DNA of 64,000 bases from Symbiodinium natans (taxonomy: Eukaryota > Sar > Dinophyceae > Suessiales > Symbiodiniaceae). Positions 1 through 10,384 of this stretch are shown one piece after another. Both the position numbers and the translations under genes were made by a program. The stretch spans positions 198,001 through 262,000 of the forward strand of contig CAJNDS010002782.1 of NCBI GenBank assembly GCA_905221605.1, read 5' to 3'. The notes below the pieces were generated by a model. That model searched no databases. It had not been told where the DNA came from and saw only the letters and a list, made by a program, of their open reading frames with translations. How positions within the stretch are numbered: the first letter of the stretch is position 1; every line of letters begins with the position of its first letter.

Positions 1-1597
1 TGTTGTGTTGACTAGGATTGAATCTGGATCTGCTTCTCAAACCCATTGCCCTGCACACGTGCTGATCACATGTCCAGCATTGGCCAGTGCTTCGTTTGGC
101 GTGCGTTTGCAAGTCCAAGCCCGCGGTCCCCAGACATGCTCATGGCGGGCATGCTGCCTTCGACGCGACATCGCATGAATCAGACGCACTCTGTTTACAC
201 TTAGGGCTCAGAGAAACAGCCAAACAACACCTCGACGGCTAGCAAGCATCCGCACCGCTGTCGGCGCCATGGGAGCCGTGTCCTTGGATTCTATAGCTTG
301 CGTGTTTCCAAAGTATACTTGCCTTTGCCTTGTGACCTACTATGGCCTACTTGCAGGTCGTGGATGCTCCAGGGCACTCTTACTGAGCATGCTAAAGGTT
401 CCACAAGTCTTCGTGAATCCGAGCTCAGGTGGTGGCCTCCTTCATCTACGGGCGGCCACTTCCAAACTCTGGCCGTCAATATTACATGAGCGAGAGGCAC
501 TGACGTGAGCCATAAACCTGCACGAAGACATGAATACCATGCAACTGCAGACAGCTTGAAAGAGACTCATAGAGTTTGGGTGGTAGGATGCTAAGCGCTT
601 TGACGTGGTTAGACAAATTTGGACAGTCAGCACCACACAGGTACCTCAAGGTGTAAGACACCACGCATTGTGTGAGGCTGTATCTGGGCTGGCTCGAGCT
701 CCTTTGCTGCCCAGAGGCCTTTGTCCTGAAAAGGACTTGCGCGCCGTATCGGCACGTGTGGCATAAACCTCTGAACGTCAATGTGTCGACAACTCAACTG
801 TCACAGCTCAGACGAAGCTGACCTCGCTGCGGCCAGGTTGCCGGCTGCAATGTCCGCAACTACAAAGAGTCTGATCATCGCGGAGGCCCTGTCGGGTCCT
901 CAAGGCCTCAGGGGCAGACTCTCCTGTCCACTACCCATGCAATGTAGAAGTGTGTGAATCTCAGCTGTGCAAGGTGACATGTTTCAATGATGATGCAAGT
1001 TGTGGCGAACCATGGCATGACTGAATGCATAGCACATGCTGACGCCCAGTTGGAGTACACAGTCCTCAGGAGCGCCGGGCTCAGCAATACTTCCATGATC
1101 GTCTACGAGCAATTGGATCAATAAGCCTTAAGTTTATTAAGCGCACATGCCAAATCGGATCTTGGTAGAATTGCTTGCTTCGCAGCATTGCAGACTGCGA
1201 ACCAGTCATGCGCCTTTGCCAGGTGTTTCTTATAGCCCCTATGCGCCGGCCTTAGATTGCTAGCATGTGTGGGGCCGGTGGTCACTGCCAAGATTCAAGC
1301 ATGTTGTTTTGCTGCTTACCCTTAGGGAAAGAGACACCTTTGACAAACGTCACGCTTCCCTTCACCGAACGTGGCCTCCTGGTGTTGTGGGAGCATGAAT
1401 TGCTTTTCAGCCTGGTTCATCTCTGTGTGTGCGTGTGTGTGTACGTGTGTCTCTCTCTCTCTGTGTTTCCTGAGTGAGCCCAAAGCTTGGGTAGCTCTTC
1501 AGACGCCTTGAAGAACGAACACAGACAACTAATTGCAAAGCGCGTTTAGCTCGTGCTGCTATTCTGCTGTCTTTGTCTCTTCTAGTGCTGAGAGATC
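1..1597. other. No supported gene; short TG/CT microsatellite
   Basis: No reading frame here could be tied to a splice junction or a known family. A mixed TG/CT dinucleotide tract lies at about 1421-1466. A minus-strand open stretch at 482-781 is cysteine-containing and protein-like but has no support beyond composition. Confidence 0.3.
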
Positions 1598-1811
1598 ATG
1601 CTGCTTGATTTGGCAAGCCCAGACAGCCAAAGGCCCGAAGGTGGTACTGTGTTGAGTTTGCCTCGTTATGTTGCACCAGCGAGTTTGCAGTGCTTGGCCG
1701 TTGTCTTAAAGTTTTCTACCCTCGGTACATCGGAATCTTATCATGCTGCCTTGGTCGATGTTGTGCGGTATGCTAGCGGTGATATTAGGATGCTCTTCGT
1801 TGCATGTCAAG
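1598..1811 (+). CDS. Putative exon, unknown protein
   Basis: Open frame beginning at an ATG and running into a CAAG|GTTGG donor-like site at 1811/1812. It follows a pyrimidine-rich TAG acceptor at about 1585, but that acceptor would read a TGA at 1589-1591 in this frame, so the ATG may be a real start or the true border lies elsewhere. Mixed residue composition with no recognised domain. It lies upstream of, and on the same strand as, better supported exons at 2405-2760. Confidence 0.28.
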
Positions 1812-1860
1812 GTTGGTAGAACACTGGTAGAACTCTGCACTTTGTTGCTGTTCTCTTTAG

Positions 1861-1948
1861 GTTTAGGCCCCATGGGGCCTGTGGGGCTGTGATTCAAGGA
1901 ACGCCGGTGGATGGGATGTTGATGGGGGTTACCCGACGAAGATCGGGC
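1861..1948 (+). CDS. Putative exon, unknown protein
   Basis: Starts directly after a strong acceptor (pyrimidine tract ending TTCTCTTTAG at 1860). The frame beginning at 1862 stays open for 29 codons to a TAG at 1949-1951 and encodes a Gly/Val/Arg-containing stretch. No donor was fixed, and phase with the exon ending at 1811 does not match simply, so the frame is provisional. Confidence 0.28.
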
Positions 1949-2079
1949 TAGCGTATGCTGTCGGAAGCATTTTAGTCAGAAGCGGACTCTTCGATCACAG
2001 CCAGTTCTCGAAGAGCCTAAAATGTTTATGGGAATCACGGGCGGTGTCAACGGCGCAGTTCTCAAGTAGCAGCTGACAG

Positions 2080-2181
2080 CGTTGGCTGTGCTCGTGGGCG
2101 TGGGAGGTGCCGCGATTTGTCATGGAGGTCAAGAACAGCACGATGCCGCGACCAGCAGTTGTGGGCGAGGCACTGAGGAGC
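2080..2181 (+). CDS. Putative exon, unknown protein
   Basis: Begins after a CTGACAG acceptor at 2079. The open frame contains the stretch EVPRFVMEVKNSTMPRP with one N-glycosylation sequon, and ends before TAA at 2182. A second overlapping frame (from 2082) is open for 113 codons, so the frame choice is uncertain. It lies between the exon candidate at 1861 and the C-terminal exons at 2405-2760. Confidence 0.3.
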
Positions 2182-2404
2182 TAAGCATAGGGCCCGACAG
2201 AGAGGTCCCACACGAGCCATCACAGGATCCTACTGCAGGGTTGTTGCGAAACTGTTGCAATTTCGGCTCCCTGCCTGCAGTTGTCACATGCGGGGAGGGG
2301 GGGGGGGGTGTTGTGCCGATCGAACCAGGGATAGCATGGTGCTGTTTTAGTGCCGTCATATTGAGCTTGAGAGAAAAAGGGGTGACAAGCGCATGCTGCA
2401 CAAG

Positions 2405-2760
2405 GTCGCATGGAAAAGCTTGACACTATCCTCCGTGCCAAGACGGGCGAGCACAGACCTGAGATGGTAGTTGACGCGTGATTTGACTTGTGTCACTGTC
2501 ACTGGCAGTTCTTGTATGAATATTCAGTTGGAACTGACTTTGAGTATGAAATGCAAGTTCGTTACACATCCCCGGAACTTCTGCTAGCAACCATGACCGA
2601 GAAACGTTCCTGCCGTGTCGTACATGCCCAAAACACCATGCCGAAAGCGCTGGTTGTTACAGTGGTTTGGCTGGTTTGGCTTGGTTTCTTTACACGTCCC
2701 TGTTATGGAATTTGGTATGGCCGATTGGAACGACCGCTGAACGTGTGTTTCGTGTCATGA
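2405..2760 (+). CDS. C-terminal two-exon part of a membrane protein of unknown family
   Basis: Exons 2405-2466 and 2509-2760 are separated by a 42-bp GT-AG intron (2467-2508). Reading phase is preserved: MEKLDTILRAKTGEHRPEM is followed directly by FLYEYSVGTDFEYEMQ. The second exon stays open to a TGA at 2758-2760. It holds a hydrophobic segment beginning ALVVTVVWLVWLGFF, followed by TRPCYGIWYG, which suggests a membrane-anchored C-terminus. Upstream exon candidates on the same strand lie at 1598-2181. No family was recognised. The matched phase across a very short intron is the main support. Confidence 0.55.
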
Positions 2761-2989
2761 TTCCCCTGCGTCTTTTGTTACAACACACTGCAGAAGGATG
2801 TAAGCCCTTAAAGACATCCCTCAACCCTGTAAACGCTGAAAACCGCGAACCCTCAACCACGAGATTGAAAAACCCCCTGGCTTACAAGTTTGCCTCTCAA
2901 CTTTGTAGCGGCTAAACACGACATGCTGCATAACACGAAAATGCGTTAAAAGTAAAGGCAAAACTGGAAGTACAACAAAATAGTAAAGG

Positions 2990-3099
2990 AAATCGTCGTC
3001 GTCGTCGTCGCAGTAGCGGTAGCAGTAGCGGTAGTAGTAGCAGTAGCAGTAGCAGTAGCAGCAGCAGCAGTAGCAGTACTAGTACTAGTACTGGTACTG

Positions 3100-3160
<61 letters not shown>

Positions 3161-3217
3161 GAGTAGTAGGAGTAGTAGGAGTAGGAGTAGGAGTAGGAGT
3201 AGGAGTAGGAGTAGTAG

Positions 3218-3292
<75 letters not shown>

Positions 3293-3310
3293 CAGCAGCA
3301 GTACACGTAG
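2990..3310 (+). repeat. AGT/TAG trinucleotide microsatellite
   Basis: Impure AGT-type array: variants GTC/GCAGTA at the left edge, a long pure TAG tract around 3100-3160, an AGG-interrupted section around 3160-3215, then pure again to about 3290. The poly-Tyr/Ser open frame on the minus strand is produced by the repeat and is not a gene. Confidence 0.95.
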
Positions 3311-4509
3311 TACTAACGTAGCAGTAAAAGCAGTAGTACGAGTAGCAGTAGAAGCAGTAGTATCAGTGCATGAAACTCATGGCGTGAATGAACTAACGAA
3401 GTGAACGACATGAATGAAATGAGCGAGCGAAAGAACTAGATGAAATAAGCGATTGGGGAAATGAATGCAAATTTGTGATATCAAAGAAGGAATGAACGTT
3501 TTAAGCATACGGCACACATGCACAGGTTCCTTAGCATCCAGTTGTGGAAAATGGTCTGCAGCGGCTTGCAATGGACGTCGGGAGCTTAGCTGCTAGGCCT
3601 TAGCATTCTGGGAGGCTGATTCTCGGAGGAGTTTTTGCACGCATGGCTGCTGTCTTGCAAAAATTGTTTCGCGCGACTTCCTGTAGAAGCCTGCAGGGAC
3701 AAGCGGAAACGTCGAGTGATGCCTTCCGTCCGGTTCCAAGTTAGTTCCGCATGAGTTGGAATCATTGCTGCGCGTCTACACGAACGAGGGGGCTATGGCA
3801 GTGTTCGGCCATCCCACCAAGTCGTGATAATGTCGGCATGATGCAATGTCATGATACAGAAGTTGCCTTGCAAGGATTCCGATGCATTCGTGATGCACGT
3901 CGCTATCGCCACCCAGGCCACGGCTGTGCGGCAATCGGTGCAGCAACTGTGGAAAAGTTCAGTTCAAATTGAATCAAACTTCGCTGCAGGCCAAGATCGA
4001 TTTCGATGAGACCACGGAACATGATGACATGCTACTGGATCTTGAATCTGAGAGGTTCGGGACGGAGTGCCAGCTGTCGTGGTGAGGGCACGTTCATCGC
4101 CCAACGAGTGCTCGTGTTGATGCTGCTTAGGTTGTCTTGTGCAGGTGGGTTCAAACCATAAGCACTGACAACCCTGCGTTGTCGGTGTGGAACAAGCGAA
4201 CCATGCCCCTTGGCTTACAGGGGCTGCATATAGCTTCAGGGTTTTTGAAGCTGCACGTATTTCCAAAGAATTGTGAGGGTGCGCGGTCTCTTGCTGCCTT
4301 GCTGTCTCAGGCAGAAGACTCCCAATGCTCTCCTCGAGATCAAGCCGGCTACCTACTGGCGAATTGCATCCTTGTAGATGTGCATTGCTGCATAACCCTC
4401 CCACCAAAGCAGTTTAGACCAAGAAGCAGCCTCTGTTTGTGAGCCGGGGGACCCTATTGCCGGGAAATTTGTCTTTCCACAGGCGTTGCAGGCCTTTGTA
4501 AAGAGTGTC
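3311..4509. other. No firmly supported gene
   Basis: A short AGT-like tail of the microsatellite extends to about 3365. A minus-strand open frame of 147 codons (3964-4407) and a plus-strand one (4137-4442) overlap; neither could be tied to splice sites. The minus one could hold downstream exons of the secreted-protein gene that starts at 5326. Confidence 0.25.
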
Positions 4510-4720
4510 TCACCTTAGGGTCAAGCGCCGCTCGGCTGCATAAGACTCTGTGCATGGAAGCGCTACGAGTTCGATCGCCGACAAAGGTTGTCCTACGAAG
4601 GCCAAAACGTTGGAACAGCGAAGCAGCAGAATTTCGATTTGCGTGAGGTGGGGCGGTGAGTAGCTCTGCCGCGCTTTCCTCAGAGTTCCAGAAATCGCTG
4701 CTTGTGGCAACAGGACGACA
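4510..4720 (-). CDS. Putative third exon of the secreted-protein gene starting at 5326
   Basis: Minus-strand open frame containing VVLLPQAAISGTLRKARQSY and further alternating hydrophobic/polar sequence. A second minus frame (4454-4813) is also open over the same DNA, so the frame choice is a judgement. Placement downstream of the exon at about 4820-5020 fits a gene read right to left. Confidence 0.28.
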
Positions 4721-4819
4721 TCCGGCCCTACTTGGGTGCAGTAAGCTTAGTCGCTTTGCTCTCTGTGCTTGACGGCCAGTTTGCGCAAAGTTTCGCAGAC
4801 TTGTGTGCAACAATGGCCA

Positions 4820-5020
4820 AAAACATACCTGACCCAGTTTGAATTTGCCTCAAGGCCTTAAGTTTGTATGGCCTTCCACTTCCGTTAGTGTCAGGGAGGT
4901 CAGTAATATTCACACATGTTACGACTGAGCCACCTGGACCTGGTCTTGTATTACCTGTCACGGCGCCCAGATTCAGCTGGACAGAAGCACCATCGAGGAC
5001 ATTTCCTGACACGTTCTGAC
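4820..5020 (-). CDS. Exon 2 of a putative secreted/extracellular protein
   Basis: The minus-strand frame contains NVSGNVLDGASVQLNLGAV and VVTCVNITDLPDTNGSGRPY, rich in Ser/Thr/Gly/Asn with two N-glycosylation sequons (NVS, NIT). An in-frame TGA lies just upstream of the frame, so the exon must start after it. AG acceptors occur at the CCTAG and TCAG just before the NVSG codons. This is the style of an extracellular beta-rich segment and suits the signal peptide of the exon at 5326. No named domain is claimed. Confidence 0.42.
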
Positions 5021-5189
5021 TAGGGATCATAGAGTGTACTTCGCATCATTAACAGACTGCCGAGAATGTGTGGGGCTTCTGTCAGACTTTCAAGACCTTG
5101 CTTGTCCGCTGGCATCGATGCCACTTCTTGCGTGGAAGCAGAATGTCGTGTTACATCATGACATCACGAGTGTTCGTGCACTGGGGTAC

Positions 5190-5326
5190 GGTTGGCATGA
5201 GATCATCTGATTGCTACGATCGCCACTCGGTAGGTTGCCTGGTGTCCAGACTTGTGGAAGGAGAAATCCGGAGCAGCTAGCAACGAGGGTCAAGAGGACG
5301 GTGGCAGCAGCAAACGCAGCGCGCAT
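5190..5326 (-). CDS. First exon with signal peptide, putative secreted or type I membrane protein
   Basis: On the minus strand an ATG at 5326 opens a frame starting MRAAFAAATVLLTLVASCSG, a textbook signal peptide: one basic residue, a hydrophobic core, and small residues before a likely cleavage site after Ser-Cys-Ser-Gly. The frame continues about 35 codons to a stop, so exon 1 must end before that; the exact donor was not fixed (about 5190-5240). The next exon at 4820-5020 carries N-glycosylation sequons, consistent with export. It is divergent from the plus-strand start at 5699. Confidence 0.5.
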
Positions 5327-5698
5327 GCTGTTTTGCGATGCAAGAGTTTTTCCAGCTGCTTGGTTGGTACCATCGACTTGACGAAATCCTGCGACCTAAA
5401 ACGTTCGTCCTGAACCGCAATCCTAAGCTCCAGACTCTAGACTGCAGGCAGGAACACTAGACTCTAGGACATGGTGGCAGAGCATGCCCTGAACTCCGAC
5501 GCTGTGGCACTGGTGCTGCTGTGTCTGGCTTGGAGCCGCTTGGGCTTGGGCGTTTGTGGAGGAGTCGAGGCTAACTTGCACATCTTTTGTGGGGTTGAGG
5601 AGCTTGGTGCTTCGTGACATCGTCCGAAATCCCAATCCATCTGACTCCCCTAACTCGAAGTTCGAATCATCCCAAAGTCTTGCCAAGGCCATCGAACC
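5327..5698. promoter_or_regulatory. Short intergenic region between two divergent gene starts
   Basis: These 372 bases lie between the minus-strand ATG (5326) and the plus-strand ATG (5699). If both starts are right, both promoters lie here. No TATA box is expected in dinoflagellates, and I could not identify a specific promoter motif. A plus-strand open frame (5556-5744) overlaps part of this region and weakens the call. Confidence 0.3.
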
Positions 5699-5872
5699 AT
5701 GTCCAGTGATGCAGAGGAGACGAGCATCTACAACACCTTTGTGAAGGCCTGCGTTTGGGGTGGAAGGCTTGGAGGTTTTCGGTTACAGGGTTCGGGGCAG
5801 CACTTCGAAGATTGGTTCGAGCGAGATGCGAATTCAGAATCACACTGGACCAGCGTGAATATCCGGGCTTAA
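5699..5872 (+). CDS. Putative first exon, unknown protein
   Basis: The ATG at 5699 opens a 57-codon frame starting MSSDAEETSIYNTFVKACVW and containing EDWFERDANSE, an acidic soluble composition quite unlike the other two frames. It ends at TAA 5870-5872; if the gene is spliced the donor lies before that. It is divergent from the signal-peptide exon at 5326. No family was recognised. Confidence 0.45.
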   Translation: MSSDAEETSIYNTFVKACVWGGRLGGFRLQGSGQHFEDWFERDANSESHWTSVNIRA

Positions 5873-6212
5873 GTTAGGTTGATTTCTTGAGCAGTGGTAA
5901 GCCCATTCCGTCCCAGTTGTGCCGCCGAGGATGAGTGTGACTTGCAAGTATCTATTCAAGAACCTTCACAAACTCCTCTTACTGATCAATGAAACCAACA
6001 GACTTGCATCTCTGATTTATGGTCCTTCAAGTTTTAGAGGTTGAGGCTGTAAATGTATAAACGGTTTAACATCCCCTCGAAAACCTGACAACCATTTCAT
6101 GTTATGTTGATCTTACCTGGTGAGGTTCGGGGAGGGGATCTACTATGAGGCATATTTCCCCGCAGTTCGGTGTGCCCCTCCACCTTCACAAGCATCTTGA
6201 AGCGGCGTCAGA

Positions 6213-6771
6213 GTGCCGCATCTTGCTGATGTGTCCCTCGAGCAGATGCTCCTGCGGCTCCTGAAGCCCTCAACCCTGAATCCGTTTCGATGGTATCTGC
6301 CGAAGTGTCCCGACCAGGCTGCAAGGTCCGGGAGTGACGAGCCCGGCTCCGCGCAGATGAAGGGTTACCCCCCAGACTGGAGCATCATGGACGTGCCGGC
6401 CCAAGGATCGGAGAGAAGTTTTTTTTTGGTTGCAAGTGAATACCATCTTGTAAGTTCTAAAAAATAGTATCCGGAAGCAGCTCCTGCCCTGGCGTTCTGC
6501 TCAGGTGAAGCGATACCTGAAAGAACACAAGACCTGGCTCAAGCTCCACAGCTCTTGCCTTGGCTACTGCCCTTTTGAATGGCCATTCCTGGCCCTTCAG
6601 AAATCAGACCCTACTCCCCTAAAAGTTCCTAAGCCCAGTCACCCCCCCCCCGAGTCGCCGCACTGCTCAGGCTGGGAAACCCGAGCAGCGAAGGAGAAAG
6701 GGGAGGAGGAAGCCCGGTTTGAGTCTGGACTTGAGTCCGGAGGTGTCGAGCAAGAGCCCGGCCAGATCTAG
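6213..6771 (+). CDS. Two weak exon candidates (6213-6467, 6505-6771)
   Basis: Two plus-strand open frames with mixed composition. The first includes LKPSTLNPFRWYLPKCPDQ. The second follows a GCTCAG and begins VKRYLKEHKTWLKLHSSCLG. Poly-C at about 6642 and poly-T at 6419 lie within or beside them. Splice phase was not established. They sit between the start exon at 5699 and the well-bounded exon at 7498-7758, on the same strand. Confidence 0.25.
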
Positions 6772-7497
6772 GTGCACATTGATGGGTGCTTGATGGGTGC
6801 AGGGTTGAGGAGGAATTCGGGTTGATGGGTTTGAGAGCCTAAGTCTTTCAACTGTGTCCCTGCTTGCTTTCATGCACCTGACTTGCTGCGTGAAGCTACC
6901 TGTACAGCTCCGTCGAAGAGCTTTCAGGTGAGCTCGCCTTTGTGTTTTACATGCAGAGAGACATCTGCGAGAGCTGCGCAAAACATCGCGCAGCCCAGGC
7001 ACCCCTACGCTTAGACATGCAAAGCCATGGAAAAAAGCTGCTTCAGTTGACTGTAAGCCGGCATGCTGCATAACCGAACTGTGGATGTGGGAGGCCATGC
7101 TCCATGAGCAGAAATGTTGAGTAGCTTGCTTGTCTCAATGTGCCCAAGACAAAAGGAGCAAGACTCTTACTGTCAGAGCTAGAACACGAGACTGCGGATG
7201 GACTTGTAGAGCTTGCATCAGCGCGACTTGGTTCATCCATCAAGCTTCTCACAGAATCTCAGTAGCTTTAACATAGGAAGGCAGCCAGGTAACCCTACGC
7301 CCCAGAGCCTAACGTGCCAGCGCGCAAATGCCGAAGCAAAGCGGGCATGTCAATGCCTGAGCGAGGTGATTTCAGCAAGTCTCACCAAGTTGTGGGGGGG
7401 GAGGGGGTGACCGAGAGATTGCGCAGACCCGGAGACATGCTTGATATCGCTCCTCTTTGCATGAATCGCTGGCAAGGGCAGTGCAAAGGTGCTTAAG
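6772..7497. other. Probable intron or intergenic DNA
   Basis: Overlapping short open frames exist on both strands; none has good splice borders. A G-rich run lies at about 7394-7408. Nothing else was recognised. Confidence 0.25.
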
Positions 7498-7758
7498 ACT
7501 CGGAGGAAGTGTTGGCCTTCTTGCTCTCACGAGATTTCAGCAATCATGGGTTCAAGCACTTCATGCCTGAACCCAGCAGGAGCGTTCGCATGCACAACTT
7601 GGCATGGGACTCAGGCCCCTTGCTTGTCTCGGCGAAGGTCAGCGCGGTCGACGAGGTCACCCCTGGAAAGGACATGAGCAAACAAGTCAAGCTTAGGGCA
7701 TCGTTCCAAAGCTCTGCATGTAGTTATGCACGTGATCGCCACATGCGATTCTCGCCAG
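7498..7758 (+). CDS. Well-bounded internal exon, unknown soluble protein
   Basis: A 261-base exon beginning after a CTTAAG acceptor (an in-frame TAA immediately precedes it) and ending at a consensus CAG|GTGAGT donor at 7758/7759. The frame reads DSEEVLAFLLSRDFSNHGFK at its start, then HNLAWDSGPLLVSAKVS and later SACSYARDRHMRF: mixed, globular-like and without low complexity. It begins in phase 1 and ends in phase 1. No domain was recognised. It belongs to the plus-strand block that starts near 5.7 kb. Confidence 0.52.
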
Positions 7759-7918
7759 GTGAGTGTCTTTGCCGCGCTGGGCGACGAGAGGGATGGCGGC
7801 CTGCAGGGAGGCAGTCTGTGGATGGTGCTGGTGAGCTCCTGCATCAGGGCTTGAGCGTGAATCATGCTACTACAGGATGCTTGAGTCTCTGCCATGCCGA
7901 CAGTGAAAAATGAGGGGC

Positions 7919-8031
7919 TTCATGAAGGACATGGAAGGACATGGAAGGACATGGAAGGACATGGAAGGACATGGAAGGACATGGAAGGACATGGAAGGAC
8001 ATGGAAGGACATGGAAGGACATGGAAGGACA
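7919..8031 (+). repeat. 10-bp tandem array (GGACATGGAA), about 11 copies
   Basis: Eleven near-perfect direct copies of the decamer, head to tail. Because 10 is not a multiple of 3, all three frames on either strand stay open and give pseudo-periodic peptides; these are not taken as genes. It lies within a probable intron after the donor at 7759. Confidence 0.95.
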
Positions 8032-8538
8032 CAAGCGGCCGTCAACATGGGCGTTGCTTTCAACATGGACAAACATATCAGCACAGAATGCACGCCCTTG
8101 ATGCAGTGGGTCCAGAAGTCTAGAAATGGAAGTAAGCATCGTGGAGTAAAGCTTAGCAAGTCAGCATCAGTTGTAAAATCATGCATCTTCCATAGTTGGC
8201 TTCCTGCGTGCAGCCATGGCCACAGATCCGGGCCCGGGGCTCCTCACAAGCAAGCGGAGATTGGGACAGTTTCTGTAGAGGGCTGGTCCGAAAACAGAGA
8301 CACTACTCAGTCGGTACGGCACTTTAAAGCAATGAATCCAAACCACTTCTTCATCGAAGGCATGGTGCCGGTGGCTGCGGCAGCCGCGAACGCAGCAGGA
8401 GCCCTCAAGGCGGCGTAGTTGGCCAAGAGACGACTGAGAAAAGGTACTCTTGGGGCCTGGTGTGTAGCTTTGCACATGTGGGTGCTGTGCATGGGGTGAT
8501 CCACTAAATCTCAAGTTGCTGAGCCAACAGCGTCTGTA

Positions 8539-9070
8539 GTGAGCCTGTTCGTGTTTGCTCTTCGCATGAAGGTGGCAAAGGCACCGTGGAGGCTTGGGGC
8601 TGGTGCCAAATGTATCTGCGTGCATCTTCTGGCATCTTCCATCTTGCCCCAGCTGAAGGCCTTTGCGGGCGATGCTCCCGAAGGCGCAGAGGTCCGGGCA
8701 TCGGACTGTTCGTGCGGGCAGTGCGCTGGGGCATGGCCGTGGGCTCTTAGGCTCTTGGGCTTGCCTTGCGAGGCGAAGATCCAGGTTTCTGCCTGTCCAG
8801 CCCCTGCGAATGGCACTGCTGGTGGTCCTGGTGTGCTGCCGGGTGGTTCAGTGGCGCCGTGTTCACCCTGCGGACCCTGTATCCTGGCCAAAAACTTTTT
8901 TGACCAAGTCCCTGTCAGAGCAAAGCCCATGCAGAGCCCTGTCAAAATGTTGCCAAGGCATGGGCCAATGCCCAACTGGACCGTGCATGGTGAACCCCAT
9001 GCTGCAGATGCAGCAGATGCAAATGATGCAGATGCAGCAGATGCAGCAGCGCCTCGCCCTGCACCTTTAG
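8539..9070 (+). CDS. Coding-like stretch, frame uncertain; Met/Gln-rich end
   Basis: Two plus-strand frames are open over much of this interval. One contains CPAPANGTAGGPGVLPGG and a Cys/Pro-rich SVAPCSPCGPCILAKNFF. The other ends with GQCPTGPCMVNPMLQMQQ and a Met/Gln run, matching the style of the next exon (9405-9537). A long minus-strand frame also exists. I favour plus because the flanking exons are plus, but the frame and exon borders were not fixed. Confidence 0.32.
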
Positions 9071-9404
9071 CACTTAGGATTGGCATATGCCTCATGATGC
9101 CTCACGTGCAGTTCCCAGGCTGTTTGCGGGTGCTGAGGATGGTCGGCATGGGGATGATGATGGGCAACATGTTTCTCGACACTGCAAGAACGCAGCGTCT
9201 TGAAGCTCACATAAGTGGGCACATCCGGCCCAGTGATTTCCATATGAATCAGCTTCTCCCCTCCCACCAAACCCTCAAGAAGCAGGCCAAATGCCCTTAG
9301 GCCATGAGTCGGCCCTATAGCTTCCTTCCCGAACAACAGATACATGGCTGATCTCCCAGATCCCGAACTCTGCATGGACTTCTGCAGTCTCACTGAAATG
9401 CGAG

Positions 9405-9537
9405 GTTCAACATGATGGGCACCGTGCCCAGTGTACCTGGAGTGCCTGCGGTACCTGGCGTGCCTTCGGTGCCCAGCTTCGACCCCATGACCCTCATGGG
9501 TGCGACCCCGCATGCCGAGGAGGACGAGGAGGAGCGG
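9405..9537 (+). CDS. Exon encoding a Pro/Val-rich repeat and acidic tail
   Basis: After an in-frame stop at 9394-9396 and an AG at 9404, the frame reads FNMMGTVPSVPGVPAVPGVP, then a Phe-Asp-Pro-Met turn, and ends in a Glu/Asp run (AEEDEEE). It stops at a GTGTGG donor-like site. The PSVPGVP repetition lacks the uniform base pattern of a microsatellite, which supports true coding. It probably belongs to the same gene as the Met/Gln-rich stretch upstream. Confidence 0.42.
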
Positions 9538-9720
9538 TGTGGAGGTGTAGTAGCTGTGTAGGTGTAGCAGGTGCAGAAGGTGCAGTAGTAGGCGTAGTAG
9601 GAGGTGTAGTAGGTGTAGTAGGCGGTGTAGTTGTCGTACCACACCAACTGCACCTACTACACGTCCTACACCTACTACACCTACTACTACTACTACTACG
9701 ACGACGACTAGTACGAGTTG
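9537..9720. repeat. Imperfect inverted repeat (GTAG arm / CTAC arm)
   Basis: The left arm (about 9537-9638) is a degenerate (GGTGTAGTA) array; the right arm (about 9641-9712) is its complement (CACCTACTACAC, then CTA runs). The arms could fold into a long imperfect hairpin with almost no loop around 9636-9642. It sits immediately after the exon at 9405-9537. Confidence 0.7.
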
Positions 9721-10234
9721 CCTTTACTGCCCCAAGGCTACTTGCTACTTCAGCTTCCCCAAGGAGAGCCCAATAATTTTTCATTGCCTCGCGCCTGCTC
9801 TTCAGGAGGTGGATATTCCTCCAGGCCAGGGCGTGGGTGGGCATGTAGGGATGGGACAGTTTGAGGCTCGGCCCTCCGCCTTGATTCAATGCCTTGGGGT
9901 GACCCAAAGATCTCACCGTAGAAGCCTCTTGCAAAAGGAGCCCGTGGGTTTGGGTTTCTACTTGAGGTGGGGTTCGCAATTGAGTTCCGTTTTTCTTTTG
10001 CTTTTGGTGGGTTGTAAATGCCACAACATCAGGCTTCTTGGTGGTTTTTACGATCTTGCACTGGGCCTTCGACCCGGCCTAGCCCTGCACATCCGGAATC
10101 TCACCGGGAGAAAACTTTCGCAGTGCCCGGATGCAACCAAAAGCCCCAAGCTCCTTCGATCGGCAGCCCCCCTTGCCCCATCTCTTACTGAGATTCCCAC
10201 CCGTGAGATGCCGGAAGTTTCCTCAGTTTCTCAG

Positions 10235-10354
10235 GCCCGTCCTCGACGGTCGGCCACCCAAATTACCGCCCTCCGGATGCCGAGCAGACCCTTGCCTCCT
10301 TGGAATTGCTTCGGCAACTTGCTTCACCTGACCCAGTCTGCAGCTATGCCCCAG
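10235..10354 (+). CDS. Exon, soluble helical segment, unknown protein
   Basis: The exon follows an acceptor with a good pyrimidine context (TTTCCTCAGTTTCTCAG). The frame contains YRPPDAEQTLASLELLRQL followed by ASPDPVCSYAPA before a stop: a clear amphipathic helix pattern. Two other frames over the same bases look less natural. The downstream border is uncertain. Confidence 0.42.
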
Positions 10355-10384
10355 CCTAGCCGAACATGTCATGAATCATGGCAG

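Noticed and set aside
3085-3306. Poly-Tyr/Ser frame on the minus strand
   Set aside because: AGT microsatellite artefact.
7919-8031. CRISPR-like direct repeats
   Set aside because: The units are contiguous 10-mers with no unique spacers; it is a simple tandem repeat in a eukaryotic genome.
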